A stretch of DNA of 64,000 bases from assembly GCF_014697615.1 (NCBI RefSeq), contig NZ_JACJSD010000014.1, positions 1-64,000 of the forward strand, given 5' to 3'. A program made the position numbers and the translations under genes. Source of the stretch: Nostoc sp. FACHB-280 (GTDB lineage Bacteria; Cyanobacteriota; Cyanobacteriia; Cyanobacteriales; Nostocaceae). Under the pieces are notes generated by a model. It was not told the origin of the DNA and did no database searches. It saw nothing but the letters and a program-made list of their open reading frames with translations. Shown piece after piece: positions 53,023-62,400 of this stretch (its first letter is position 1; each line of letters starts with the position of its first letter).

Positions 53023-55134
53023 TTAGGCGACTAAACAAATTAATTGGTCTTGTAACTTAGCCTTTGGGTTAATAATTTTTACTTTCTTCTCTTGACATAA
53101 AAGCTCAATTAATAACTGAACATCATTTGCTTTCACATTAGGGAACTGATCAACAGAATTCTTTATCAAAGTAGGTACACCCATAAAGCTTTGAGTTTTA
53201 ACTAGATTTACTAAAAAATCTTTAACAGGGCGTAAATCTTCTTTCTTGTAATTTCCGTTATCTTTAACAGGTTCTTGCTTGGCGACAAGTCCTAAATCCT
53301 GTAATAAGGTACACTTGTGTAATATCTTCGATGACTGCATTAGTGATTGTAAATATTGCAGATTAATCACTTTACCATGAATTACTAATTCTTGAGAAAG
53401 TGCGGCATTTATTAGGTTATGATATGTTGCCAAATAATGAACAGAAGTTAATGAAGGTTTGAGATGAATATGATTAGTTGCTGTAAAAACTTGTTGATAT
53501 ATTTGATATCCCACAAGTCGTCCTTGTCCTACACTACTTAAACGAATCAAATATAAAGTTTGACAAATATCTTGCTGAATAACTTTTTGACAAGCACTCA
53601 TAACATGAAAAAAGCTATTCATATTGGCATCTTCTGTCCATACTATTCCTATCTTGTCTCGTTTACCAATTTTTTGATAACTTAAGGAATAGCTTGCAAA
53701 TCTACCATTTAAAAGTTTTGGCTTAATTTGTTGTACTCCGCATAACTCCATAGCTTCCTGGAGCATCCGAATTAAATCAGAAGATGCTGTTAAGTTAATT
53801 TTTTTGATTTTTAGCTGAGTTTTTTTGTACTCTTGTTCCCATAACAACCGAAATTCAGCCTGAATTATTTCTTCTACGTTATTTATTGTGTCAGTTGTAT
53901 TTTTAGTGGTACTTATATCAGTTTTTTTCTGTGTATTTTCCTTGCCATTCTCGGTTATTTCTTGATTATTTTTTTTAAAAAATTCCTCTTTAATATTTTC
54001 TTTATATGTTTGATAAGCTACCATACCTAGATTAATCACATTTCTAGGATAAGTCTTTTTACCGGGAAAATTACTTTCTAACAACTGTCTTTCTAATGGA
54101 AAAATTGGTGATTTTGGAAGGCTACTTGCCTGAATATGTAAATTCTTAAGAAGATAAGCCCAAATAGACTCTGCTTGCTCTAAATTAATAGACTTGAGCT
54201 TGAGATATTTATGAATTCCAGCTTTATCAGCTTGTTGAATACGGTTTTGATGAATATTTAATGTATTAGTAATAATACTAATTATTACTAAAAAGTTCTT
54301 GAGTGATTCACCATGAATAGTTGTGTTTACATCAAAAAATGGTTGTATATCTAGAAATCCATCCTGCATTTTCGGCATTGTATCTAGATTATCAAAACAT
54401 AATACAATAGGTTTAGTTTCTGTAGAGATTCTTCCAAAATTAGCTAGAATATTCTTAGCTTCATCCTCTGACTCAATACATTGTTTAACTTTAAGAGCTT
54501 GCATCGATTCTTCACTTAAAGAGTCACCTCGCAACCACTCACAAGCTAATGTATAAAGTTCTGGATTAGTTAAATCATGTAACAGTCCAAAAAAAATATC
54601 GGGATTGTATATTCGTGCTGTTTTATAGGTATCTTTCAGATGCTTAATAAATTTCTGTCTGTCACTTGATAAAAATTCCCATATATTGTCGTTAAAAAAT
54701 CGCTGTTTGAGACTCCGCTTAGTGAAAGCAGACAAGCTTTTTAGCCATAACATTAATTGAGATTCTGTCTGCTCATCTGGAATTTGAATTAAGCTATCAA
54801 CTGTATAGCGTAGAATATGTCTCCAAATATTATTGCTATCAGCCCAATCACATAGTATGTAAACAAAAAAAGCCTTGGCATTAAGAGTTCGTTTGAGACG
54901 ACCTAATAAATGACTTTTACCAGAACCAGGATCACCTACAATCATAACAGAACGACTGCGATGATCTGTAACGACTAAATCGAGAAATTCTTGAATATCA
55001 TTAATTACTTCTTGATGAATAGAATCAACATTTAGAGATGCGTTTTGTTGTTCTTCCCAAAAATTCATCGGTTTTGGGTTGATTCGGTTAAAAGGATTAA
55101 CCTCTCGGAGAATAATTTCGTTAATATTTGCCAT
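53023..55134 (-). CDS. P-loop ATPase, middle gene of the nuclease-translocase cassette
   Basis: The 703-residue protein has Walker A GDPGSGKSH (67-75) and Walker B IVLCFDNLD (243-251), a large AAA/STAND-like ATPase fold, then a low-complexity linker (about 395-425, TENGKENTQKKTDISTTK) and a C-terminal half ending in a predicted winged helix (LIKNSVDQFPNVKANDVQLL). It resembles ORC/Cdc6- or BrxC-like NTPases only in general form, and I cannot name the family. It is 48 bases downstream of the winged-helix gene and 14 bases upstream of the nuclease-translocase gene, so the three are clearly one transcript. Confidence 0.75.
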   Translation of the reverse strand: MANINEIILREVNPFNRINPKPMNFWEEQQNASLNVDSIHQEVINDIQEFLDLVVTDHRSRSVMIVGDPGSGKSHLLGRLKRTLNAKAFFVYILCDWADSNNIWRHILRYTVDSLIQIPDEQTESQLMLWLKSLSAFTKRSLKQRFFNDNIWEFLSSDRQKFIKHLKDTYKTARIYNPDIFFGLLHDLTNPELYTLACEWLRGDSLSEESMQALKVKQCIESEDEAKNILANFGRISTETKPIVLCFDNLDTMPKMQDGFLDIQPFFDVNTTIHGESLKNFLVIISIITNTLNIHQNRIQQADKAGIHKYLKLKSINLEQAESIWAYLLKNLHIQASSLPKSPIFPLERQLLESNFPGKKTYPRNVINLGMVAYQTYKENIKEEFFKKNNQEITENGKENTQKKTDISTTKNTTDTINNVEEIIQAEFRLLWEQEYKKTQLKIKKINLTASSDLIRMLQEAMELCGVQQIKPKLLNGRFASYSLSYQKIGKRDKIGIVWTEDANMNSFFHVMSACQKVIQQDICQTLYLIRLSSVGQGRLVGYQIYQQVFTATNHIHLKPSLTSVHYLATYHNLINAALSQELVIHGKVINLQYLQSLMQSSKILHKCTLLQDLGLVAKQEPVKDNGNYKKEDLRPVKDFLVNLVKTQSFMGVPTLIKNSVDQFPNVKANDVQLLIELLCQEKKVKIINPKAKLQDQLICLVA

Positions 55135-55182
55135 GCTTAAGCTTGATGAAATGATGGATTTGCTTTTTACGTAAAATCTGTT

Positions 55183-56022
55183 TTAATTCACTGTAATAAA
55201 AAACAGCGAACCACCAATATTTTGATGAATCCCTGCATCTATTTGCTCTGCGGTATAGATACTAGCTTCTTGTAGAGTACTAAAATCAATTTTGTCTTGA
55301 GCCTGCAAACGATACAAAGCCTGATCTAATTCATCACGCGATAATGGCGGTTGTAATTTTTGCCGCAGATGGAAAATAGGTAGATAATTCTCTGTTCCTA
55401 ATTCCTTATCTAATTTTTCAACAATTTGTAAAATTTCTTCGTCATTAATATTAATGCTGTTATCAGATTGTGGCTCAAATATAGGTGGTTGTTCCTGTTT
55501 AACTCGCAAAGTCTTGCGTAAAAACCGTAGATAATTACCCAGCAATTCTAAGCTGATGGCTGGTTGAACGCCTTTGTTGGGGTTGTAGTCATCCCGGAGA
55601 AACTCAATTCCTCTTTCAGTCAGCCAAACTTCAGCTTTGGTCTTTTTGAGTTGGGTTTCAGCTTCAATTAACCCGCGTTCCTTGAGGGTTTTTAATACTG
55701 CGTCTCGTTCAGCAGCTTTTAAACCGGCGATTTTGCTGGGTGCGATTTTACCGGAAGCTTTACTGATTTTCTCCAGCACCTTAAGTTCTGTGTCTGTGAT
55801 GGGTACTTCTCCTGCTGGGAGTTTCAGCAAGGCTTGACCAGTAGATAGAATCTTAACTGTGGCAATCTCACGGGTATAGTCTACCAGTTCACGATCGCCT
55901 AACTCTCGACAAATTTTATCTTTACCTTTAAAACTACTAAAAGCAGACAATCCTGCTCGATAATTGGCAAATCCCAATAACTTTAGAAGAAACTTTAATT
56001 CATTCGTATCCATGCTAGTCAT
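55183..56022 (-). CDS. Winged-helix-type protein, first gene of the nuclease-translocase cassette
   Basis: The 279-residue protein appears to contain two or three winged-helix modules: about 15-90 (YRAGLSAFSSFKGKDKICRE onward), 95-140 (KISPSKIAG-type, with VLKTLKERGLIEAETQLKKTKAEVWLTERGIEFL), and 200-270 (LRQKLQPPLSRDELDQALYRLQAQDKIDF). No catalytic motif is seen. It may be the DNA-binding or loading part of the system, or its regulator. Start ATG 56022 is preceded by AGGCTTG; ATG 56013 is also possible. Confidence 0.65.
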   Translation of the reverse strand: MTSMDTNELKFLLKLLGFANYRAGLSAFSSFKGKDKICRELGDRELVDYTREIATVKILSTGQALLKLPAGEVPITDTELKVLEKISKASGKIAPSKIAGLKAAERDAVLKTLKERGLIEAETQLKKTKAEVWLTERGIEFLRDDYNPNKGVQPAISLELLGNYLRFLRKTLRVKQEQPPIFEPQSDNSININDEEILQIVEKLDKELGTENYLPIFHLRQKLQPPLSRDELDQALYRLQAQDKIDFSTLQEASIYTAEQIDAGIHQNIGGSLFFITVN

Positions 56023-56779
56023 CAAGCCTATATTTAATTCCGCTATAGTCTGGTGCTAAGGGCAAAAATTTACACACCTCCTTATCGTAGCTGTAATTAG
56101 TGCTGATGACTACAACAGAACTAGCGATCGCTGATTCACATTTAAGCAATTATTATTAATTTTCATTGAAAAATATAAATACTAAAAAACTATCAAGAAA
56201 AAAAATACTTTCTATTATAAAGAGTCTATATCTAGAAAATCAGTCAATTAGCGATCGCACATAATATCAAAACTATCTCTAGCTTGTTTTTCGTTCAAAC
56301 TACCGATAAACTAACTAGATGTTTAAGAATTTGGTAATGCGATCGCCTGCAAATTCTACATAGACTATTGTGGAAATATCTCATGTTTCACACATTCTTT
56401 GGTACTGAGAAACTAAAAGCATATTGAGATATAGCAAGCCTAAGTAATTTACAAACATCTATCTCCCTTGTCTACCGTGTCTCTCTGAAGTCTCTTATTC
56501 ATATAGCAATCCTATCTGAGTTGTAAAAAATATTCTTTATAACGAACCGCAAAGGACGCAAAGGACACAAAGAAGAAGAATAAAGAGAAGAAAGAGAATT
56601 TCACAAATGATTTAGGATTGCTATATCTCAAATAAGATGGCTATCGTTAGGTATTTTTATCTACCAATTTATAGATAAAAATCTATCTATCTTTTGACTT
56701 CACAAGTTACCTCATCTGGGAGAAACGCCGATAAATCAATGTTGTTAATCTGATTACAGATGAGATTTCCGAGGTCGTT
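56023..56779. other. Intergenic interval upstream of the cassette, with a MITE-like element
   Basis: The 757 bases lie between divergent genes. They hold the cassette promoter region at the left, several HIP1 or near-HIP1 sites (about 56125, 56250, 56340) and the 126-bp element at 56501-56626. No gene is seen. Confidence 0.6.
56501..56626. mobile_element. MITE-like element with 14-bp terminal inverted repeats
   Basis: ATATAGCAATCCTA (56501-56514) is exactly inverted as TAGGATTGCTATAT (56613-56626). The 98 bases between include AACGAACCGCAAAGGACGCA and AAGGACACAAAGAAG, a direct-repeat motif seen widely in Nostoc genomes, and no reading frame. Ends of this type suggest a non-autonomous mobile repeat. 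No target duplication is obvious. Confidence 0.6.
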
Positions 56780-57052
56780 ATGAATATTATTGCTTGGATA
56801 ATATTAGGTTTATTAGCTGGTGCGATCGCTAAAGCCATTTACCCTGGTTATCAAGGTGGCGGTATTCTTTCCACAATGATTTTAGGTATTGTTGGTGCTT
56901 TTCTTGGTGGAAGTTTATATACTTTGTTGCAAACGGGAACTTTGCAGTTGACAGCCACTAGTTTTAGTCTTCCCGGTTTATTTATAGCAATCATTGGTGC
57001 CATTATTGCTATTTACTTATGGGGATTGTTGCAAAGAAGCAGTAATGCTTAA
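56780..57052 (+). CDS. GlsB/YeaQ/YmgE family stress-response membrane protein
   Basis: The 90-residue protein has three membrane segments and the family glycine pattern: IIAWIILGLLAGAIAKAIYPG at the start, then GILSTMILGIVGAFLGGSLY and IAIIGAIIAIYLWG at the end. Family members are small inner-membrane proteins linked to stress responses, of unknown mechanism. It is followed by a Mn-catalase gene 231 bases on, so both could serve oxidative or osmotic stress (inference). Confidence 0.87.
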   Translation: MNIIAWIILGLLAGAIAKAIYPGYQGGGILSTMILGIVGAFLGGSLYTLLQTGTLQLTATSFSLPGLFIAIIGAIIAIYLWGLLQRSSNA

Positions 57053-57283
57053 ACCATCGTGATTCAACCTTTATTCAATCTAGAGTGTGTTTGGTAAACT
57101 TCACCAATAACACTCTTTACCACCATACAAAGATGGTTTTGACATACCTACTGTAGAAAGCTAGTTTGCCAACAACGCACTAATCATATTGTTTATCTAT
57201 AAAAGCAGTTAAAAACTATCAACTGCTAAGGCAATAAATTTATTGCTCACGATGTTTTGTTGAAAAAATCGCAGAGGTCTTGC

Positions 57284-57979
57284 ATGTTTTTCCATAAGAA
57301 AGATCCAATTCATGTTGTCAACGTTAATGACAGCAACCCCCGTTTTGCTCAGTTACTGCTTGAGCAGTTTGGCGGTGCAACAGGAGAACTAACAGCCGCT
57401 TTGCAATATTGGGTGCAATCTTTTCATGTGGAAAATGCTGGAATTCGAGATATGTTGCAAGATATTGCCATTGAAGAATTCGGGCATTTAGAAATGGTTG
57501 GTAAACTAATTGAAGCTCACACTAAAGATACTGACCAAACCGAGGCTTATAAAAGTACTCTGTTCGCTGTTCGTGGCATTGGCCCCCACTTTTTAGATAG
57601 TCAAGGTAATGCTTGGACAGCTAACTATATCAACGAAGGTGGAGATGTAGTCCGTGATTTGCGAGCCAATATTGCTGCTGAAGCTGGCGCTCGTCAAACT
57701 TACGAAGAGTTAATTAAGTTAGCACCAGATCAAGGTACGAAAAATACTTTGGTGCATCTATTAACTAGAGAAATTTCGCATACCCAGATGTTTATGAAAG
57801 CATTAGATTCTCTGGGTAAATTGACAGATCCATTCTTCGGTAATATTCAGCCTGATGAAACAGTGAATATTTACTACAATCTGTCTACTAATGGTAATGG
57901 TCACGATGAGCGCGGCCCTTGGAATTCTGAACCTGCTTTCAAATACGTTGCTAATCCTTTAGAAAGCAAAACTAACTAA
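57284..57979 (+). CDS. Manganese catalase family protein
   Basis: The 231-residue protein is a ferritin-like four-helix bundle with two-metal ligands: Glu in LQYWVQSFHVEN and IAIEEFGHLEMV (E-E-x-x-H), then Glu in AAEAGARQTYEE and TREISHTQMFMKAL (E-x-x-H). Mn-catalases break down hydrogen peroxide. Anabaena-type cyanobacteria lack heme catalase and carry two such genes (KatA, KatB); which one this is cannot be settled by eye. Start ATG 57284 follows GAGG; an upstream TTG adds nine residues. Probably cytosolic. Confidence 0.86.
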   Translation: MFFHKKDPIHVVNVNDSNPRFAQLLLEQFGGATGELTAALQYWVQSFHVENAGIRDMLQDIAIEEFGHLEMVGKLIEAHTKDTDQTEAYKSTLFAVRGIGPHFLDSQGNAWTANYINEGGDVVRDLRANIAAEAGARQTYEELIKLAPDQGTKNTLVHLLTREISHTQMFMKALDSLGKLTDPFFGNIQPDETVNIYYNLSTNGNGHDERGPWNSEPAFKYVANPLESKTN

Positions 57980-58109
57980 AGTTTTTGTCTTCCTAATTCT
58001 GTGTCAACCCTCAATAATCATGACTTAAGTCAGTGGGAGTTTCTTCCCTGACTTATTTTGTTGCCTTTTTTTAATTCAAAACTCAGCACTGTTCTAGGGA
58101 GATTTATCA

Positions 58110-58853
58110 GTGATTGTTAAACCCACACAAAATGGTTGGGAAGTAATTTATCATCGCGCCCATGCTTTACTTGCAGCACAGTTAGCAGGACAGTGGCGGC
58201 GGAAAAATGCACCCCCCAGATTATACGAAACATTAGCTGCAATTTCTCATCACGATGACTTAGAAAAAGAGTGGGAAGAAGATAACCTGACGGAAGCTGG
58301 CGCACCAAGGGATTTCATGTTGAATACAGACATTGATGTGGAGAAGTTAGCCAATCTAGTGAAGAATGCTCACTATCGTGGACGTTGGGTCACTCTTTTA
58401 ATTTCTAAGCACATGTGTCGAATCAATGAGTCTCAACGAGGTAAGTCGCCAGAATTAGACAAGTTTTTAGACGAACAAGTACAAAACCAAAAACATTGGT
58501 GTAAAGAGTTAGGGATTGCCAAAGATGAGGCGGATGCAGCTTACGCATTTATGCAGTGGTGCGATCGCCTATCTCTAATTCTCTGTCAGCAAGAACTACC
58601 TGCGGATGAACGCTTCTTAGAAATTAGCAAAGGGCCTGATGGTCAACGTTATGACATTATGCAACGCAGTGACTCTTTAGTCACAGTCGAACCTTGGCCG
58701 TTTGAAGACGAAAAATTTACTGTCAATGTCGAAGCTTGTGAATTATCCCAAGTCAAGTTTGCTACTCCCGCTAAACTGATTCAAGCCCTCCAACAAGCTC
58801 CCATTAAAGTACTAGAGTGGACTTTTGTAGCTAGTACAACAGGGCAAAAGTAA
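58110..58853 (+). CDS. DUF3891 family protein
   Basis: The 247-residue soluble protein has conserved His and Asp clusters: YHRAHALLAAQLAGQW, AISHHDD (HHDD), HYRGRWVTLLISKHMCRI and MQWCDRLSLILCQQELP, which look like an HD-type metal site. Start GTG 58110 lies after AGGGAG. DUF3891 proteins have no assigned function, though the HHDD arrangement suggests a metal-dependent phosphohydrolase fold (inference). It follows the Mn-catalase gene by 130 bases and may be cotranscribed. Confidence 0.82.
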   Translation: MIVKPTQNGWEVIYHRAHALLAAQLAGQWRRKNAPPRLYETLAAISHHDDLEKEWEEDNLTEAGAPRDFMLNTDIDVEKLANLVKNAHYRGRWVTLLISKHMCRINESQRGKSPELDKFLDEQVQNQKHWCKELGIAKDEADAAYAFMQWCDRLSLILCQQELPADERFLEISKGPDGQRYDIMQRSDSLVTVEPWPFEDEKFTVNVEACELSQVKFATPAKLIQALQQAPIKVLEWTFVASTTGQK

Positions 58854-58860
58854 AAAGTGA

Positions 58861-58901
58861 GCCAGTGCGGTGGACGGGTTCCCCGGCATAAAGCAACTGG
58901 C
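58861..58901. repeat. Palindromic dispersed repeat (GCCAGTGC...GCAACTGGC), copy 2
   Basis: Arms GCCAGTGC and GCAACTGGC enclose a GGGTTCCCC centre. It is the sister of 34182-34222; the arms match but the centre differs by several bases. Confidence 0.7.
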
Positions 58902-59007
58902 GAACTCGCAAGAGGAAAAAGAAAGAATAGTGATACCACAAGCCTTTTAGCAATTCCAGATTTTCACTAAGTTTCGTCTTCGCTCAACTACCGCATAATC
59001 ATCGAAA

Positions 59008-59088
59008 AATACAAATGAAAAAGCGTCCGGGAGTGTTGCCGTGTTTCCACCCCAGACGCTCTTTCTTTTCAACTTGCTCCTCACACAC
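59008..59088 (-). ncRNA. Yfr2-family small RNA, copy B
   Basis: The 5' part reads TGTGTGTGAGGAGCAAGTTG, which is complementary to the known Yfr1 motif CUCCUCACAC. A terminal hairpin GCGTCTGGG / CCCGGACGC with loop GTGGAAACACGGCAACACT ends in CTTTTTC. The GGAAACA loop is a Yfr2 hallmark. An upstream TATTTT box (59095-59100) and a TTTACT 18 bases before it fit a promoter. Loop and 5' arm are shared with copy A, while the stem bases differ and still pair. It precedes nothing coding on its strand. Confidence 0.78.
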
Positions 59089-59179
59089 AAATATAAAATA
59101 GCATTTGTTTTTTGAATTAGTAAATCTGTTGTGTGACAGTTTTACCAATTGCACAAAGTATGCTAAAATATACAGCCCA

Positions 59180-59253
59180 AATAAAAAGCACCTGATGGTG
59201 TTGCCGTGTTTCCACCCCAGGCGCTTTTTATTTTCAACTTGCTCCTCACACAC
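59180..59253 (-). ncRNA. Yfr2-family small RNA, copy A
   Basis: The 5' part has the same TGTGTGTGAGGAGCAAGTTG. The hairpin is GCGCCTG / CAGGTGC with loop GGGTGGAAACACGGCAACAC, followed by TTTTTATTT. A TTGTCA (59283-59288), 17-base spacer and TAACTT (59260-59265) form a good sigma-70 promoter ending about 7 bases before the predicted 5' end. Copies A and B lie about 165 bases apart in the same direction, so each seems to have its own promoter and terminator. Confidence 0.8.
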
Positions 59254-59259
59254 AACTAG

Positions 59260-59288
59260 AAGTTATCACTTGTTTTTGGAAATGACAA
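59260..59288 (-). promoter_or_regulatory. Sigma-70-type promoter of small RNA copy A
   Basis: TTGTCA and TAACTT are separated by 17 bases on the minus strand. The -10 element ends about seven bases before the start of the conserved TGTGTGTGAGG. Confidence 0.6.
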
Positions 59289-59453
59289 GTATATTATGTA
59301 ACACTTTATTAAGTCTTTAAATCACCCGTGATTTACGGCAGTGATACACATACAACTTAAATATTTAGATAAGATATAACTCAGGATGGTTGCCTACCAG
59401 CAATAAAAATTTTATGTCTTAGACACAGGTGACTTCCAAGGATTAATCGCAGT

Positions 59454-62400
59454 ATGTCAAAAATCCAGCGCTTCTATTTGCAGCGTTACTTTGTTTCTGT
59501 GTTTTCCGTGTTAATGGCGCTGCTACTAGGCTTAACGCTGGATAACTTTTTAAAATTGGAAGTCTCGCCAATTTTTTTTGTTGCTGTAGTCTTTAGTAGT
59601 TGGTATGGGGGATTAGTTTCTGGCTTATGGGCAACTTTGTTGGCGGTTGTAGTCAATAACTACTTTTTCATTTCGCCCATCTATTCTCTACTACCCAAAA
59701 CCGGGGCTGATGTAATACAGCTAGTTGTTTTTGGGTTCACAGCACTATTCATTAGTTCTTTAAATTCAGAGTTATATATTGCCAAGCAGAAATCTGAGTC
59801 TAAGTTGGCCAAGTTGAAAGTGAACTATCGCCGTCTGTTGGAAACAGCTTATGAAGGGATTTGGATATTTGATCAAGATGGAAAAACAGAATCTGTCAAT
59901 TCCCAACTAGCTGCAATGCTTGGTTATCGTGTAGAGCAGATGAGCGATCGCGCCATTTTTGATTTTTTAGCACATGATGCTCAAAGCGAAATTCGGCAAT
60001 GGCTAGAACAAAATCAGCAACAGCACCAGGAAACAAAACGACAATTTGAACTCTGCTTACGCCGCCAAGACGCATCGGAACTTTGGGTAATTGCTTCTCT
60101 TAGCTCAATTTTAGATGAGCAAGGCAAATTCTCTGGTATGGTTGCAATGCTCACTGATATTACCGAGCGCAAGCATTCCGAGGCGATTTTAGCGCAAGAA
60201 CAGGCCAAGCGCGATCGCGAAGGTCAACTGTTGCGTGCCATGCTCGATATTTTACCTGTAGGAGTAGTGATTGCTGATGCTCAAGGCAAATTTATCGAAG
60301 TTAATCCAGCTATCAAAATGATTTGGGGAGAAAATGCCCCTTTTTTAGATGACCCCAGTCAATATCATGAATATAAAGGATGGTGGGCAGATACCGGTAA
60401 ACCAATTGCTGCCCACGAATGGACACTAGCTAGAGTTTTAACTACAGGTGAAACAGTCATTGGCGAAGAAATTGATATTGAAAGTTTTGATGGTAAACGC
60501 AAAACCATCCTTAATTCTGCTATTCCTATCCGCGATGAAACTGGAGCAATTATTCATGCTGTTGCTGTGAATGTTGATATTACCGAACGCAAGCATTCCG
60601 AAGCGAAATTGCGCCAAAGTGAAGCATTTGCCAAAGCCAGGGCTGAAGAACTAGAAACCATTATGGAAACTGTACCAGCCGCAGTTTGGATTGCTCAAGA
60701 TCCCCAATGTCATCACATGACAGTTAACCGCAGTGCGTATAAATTAATGCGCCTAGAACCAGGCTCTATTATGACAGCAACTCCGGTTAGTGGAGAATAC
60801 CCTTTTCCCTTTAAAATTCAACAAAATGGGCAAGATGTCCCCCTTAAAGAACTACCAATGCAGCAAGCTGCTTTAACAGGTGAGGAGACAGAGGGAGAAT
60901 TTGAGTTTGTTTTTAGTGAAGATGATGTGCAATTTATTTATGGCAAAGCAGCACCATTGCGTGATTCTGCGGGTAAGATTAGGGGTGTCGTCGGAGCCTT
61001 TTTAGATATAACTGAGCGCAAGCTTCAAGAAGAAGCATTAAGGCAAAAGCAAGAATGGTTAGATTTAGCCCAAACAGTTGGTAAAATTGGCAGCTTTGAA
61101 TGGCATATCCCCACTAACGTTAATATTTGGTCAAAAGAATTAGAAGTAATTTACGGTTTACAGCCTGGTGAATTTGGTGGAACCTATGAAGATTGGAAAA
61201 AATGGGTTCATCCTGACGATTTAGCCACAACCCATGCAGATATAGTTAATTCTTTAAAAACAGGCCAGTTTTTCACCGACTTTCGGGTAGTGTGGCGGGA
61301 TGGCAGTATTCATTGGCTTCATGCTAGAGCCAAAGTTTATTACGATCGCGAAGGTAAACCCTTACGGATGGTAGGAGTTAATGTTGATATTAGCGATCGC
61401 AAACAAGCCGAAGAAGCACTCAAACAAAGTGAATCTCGCTTACGGCAGCTATTAGAATCAAGCATTATCGGGATTATTGAAGCCGAACCAGATAAAATTA
61501 CCTTTGCCAACGATGCCTTTTTACAAATGCTTGGTTATACCCAAGAAGATTTATTAGCGGGGAAACTGCGTTGGCAAAACATGACACCGCCAGAATATAG
61601 AGAACTAGATAAAGCCAAAGTAGAAGAAGTCTTTGTTTCTGGTGTTTGTACTCCGTTTGAGAAAGAATATATCCGTAAAGATGGCACGCGTGTGCCGATT
61701 TTATTGGGTGCGACTTTATTAACACGCAGTCCATTTAGATGGGTTTGCTTTGTACTTGACCTAAGCAAACGTAAACAAGCCGAAGCAGCCTTGCAACAAA
61801 GCGAATTGATGTTTGGCACACTGGCGGACACAATGGCGCAAATGTTTTGGATTACCCAACCAGATGGCTACCATGAGTATTTTAATCAACGTTGGTATGA
61901 CTACACAGGCACAACCTTAGAACAAACCCAAGGTGAAGGCTGGTTAAATATTTTACATCCTGATGATGTGCAGAGTACTATCAATTGCTGGCTAGATTGC
62001 TTGCAGACTGGGAAAAAGTATGAGATTGAATATCGTATGCGTCGCGCTGCGGATGGCGAATATCGCTGGCATTTAGGATTAGCATTTCCATTGAGAAATC
62101 AAGACGGACAGATTATCAAATGGTTTGGTTCATGTACTGATATTCATGAACAAAAAATAATGGTGGAAGAACGGGCGCAAGCATTAGAACGAGAACGTGC
62201 AGCCAGAATAGAACTAGAAACAGCCAACCGGATGAAAGATGACTTTTTAGCAATTGTCTCCCATGAATTGCGATCGCCACTGAATCCGATTCTCGGTTGG
62301 GCAAAACTGCTCAAAAGTCGCAGATTAGATGCAGCTAAGACAAACCAAGCCTTAGACACCATCGAGCGCAATGCTAAATTACAAGCAAGATTAATTGATG

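Larger units (their letters stand above)
58854..59453. other. Intergenic interval with repeats and two small RNAs
   Basis: From left to right it has a palindromic repeat (58861-58901), a repeat shared with 7890-7922 (58921-58957), and two tandem Yfr2-like RNAs on the minus strand (about 59008-59088 and 59180-59253). The last 150 bases before the hybrid kinase hold only its promoter region. Minus-strand open frames here only reflect the repeated RNA genes. Confidence 0.7.

Noticed and set aside
58999-59253. A minus-strand open frame with an internal peptide repeat (CEEQVE..KRLGWKHGNT twice)
   Set aside because: The repeated peptide is only the translation of the two tandem Yfr2-like RNAs; hairpins with variable stems and terminators explain the sequence better than a protein.
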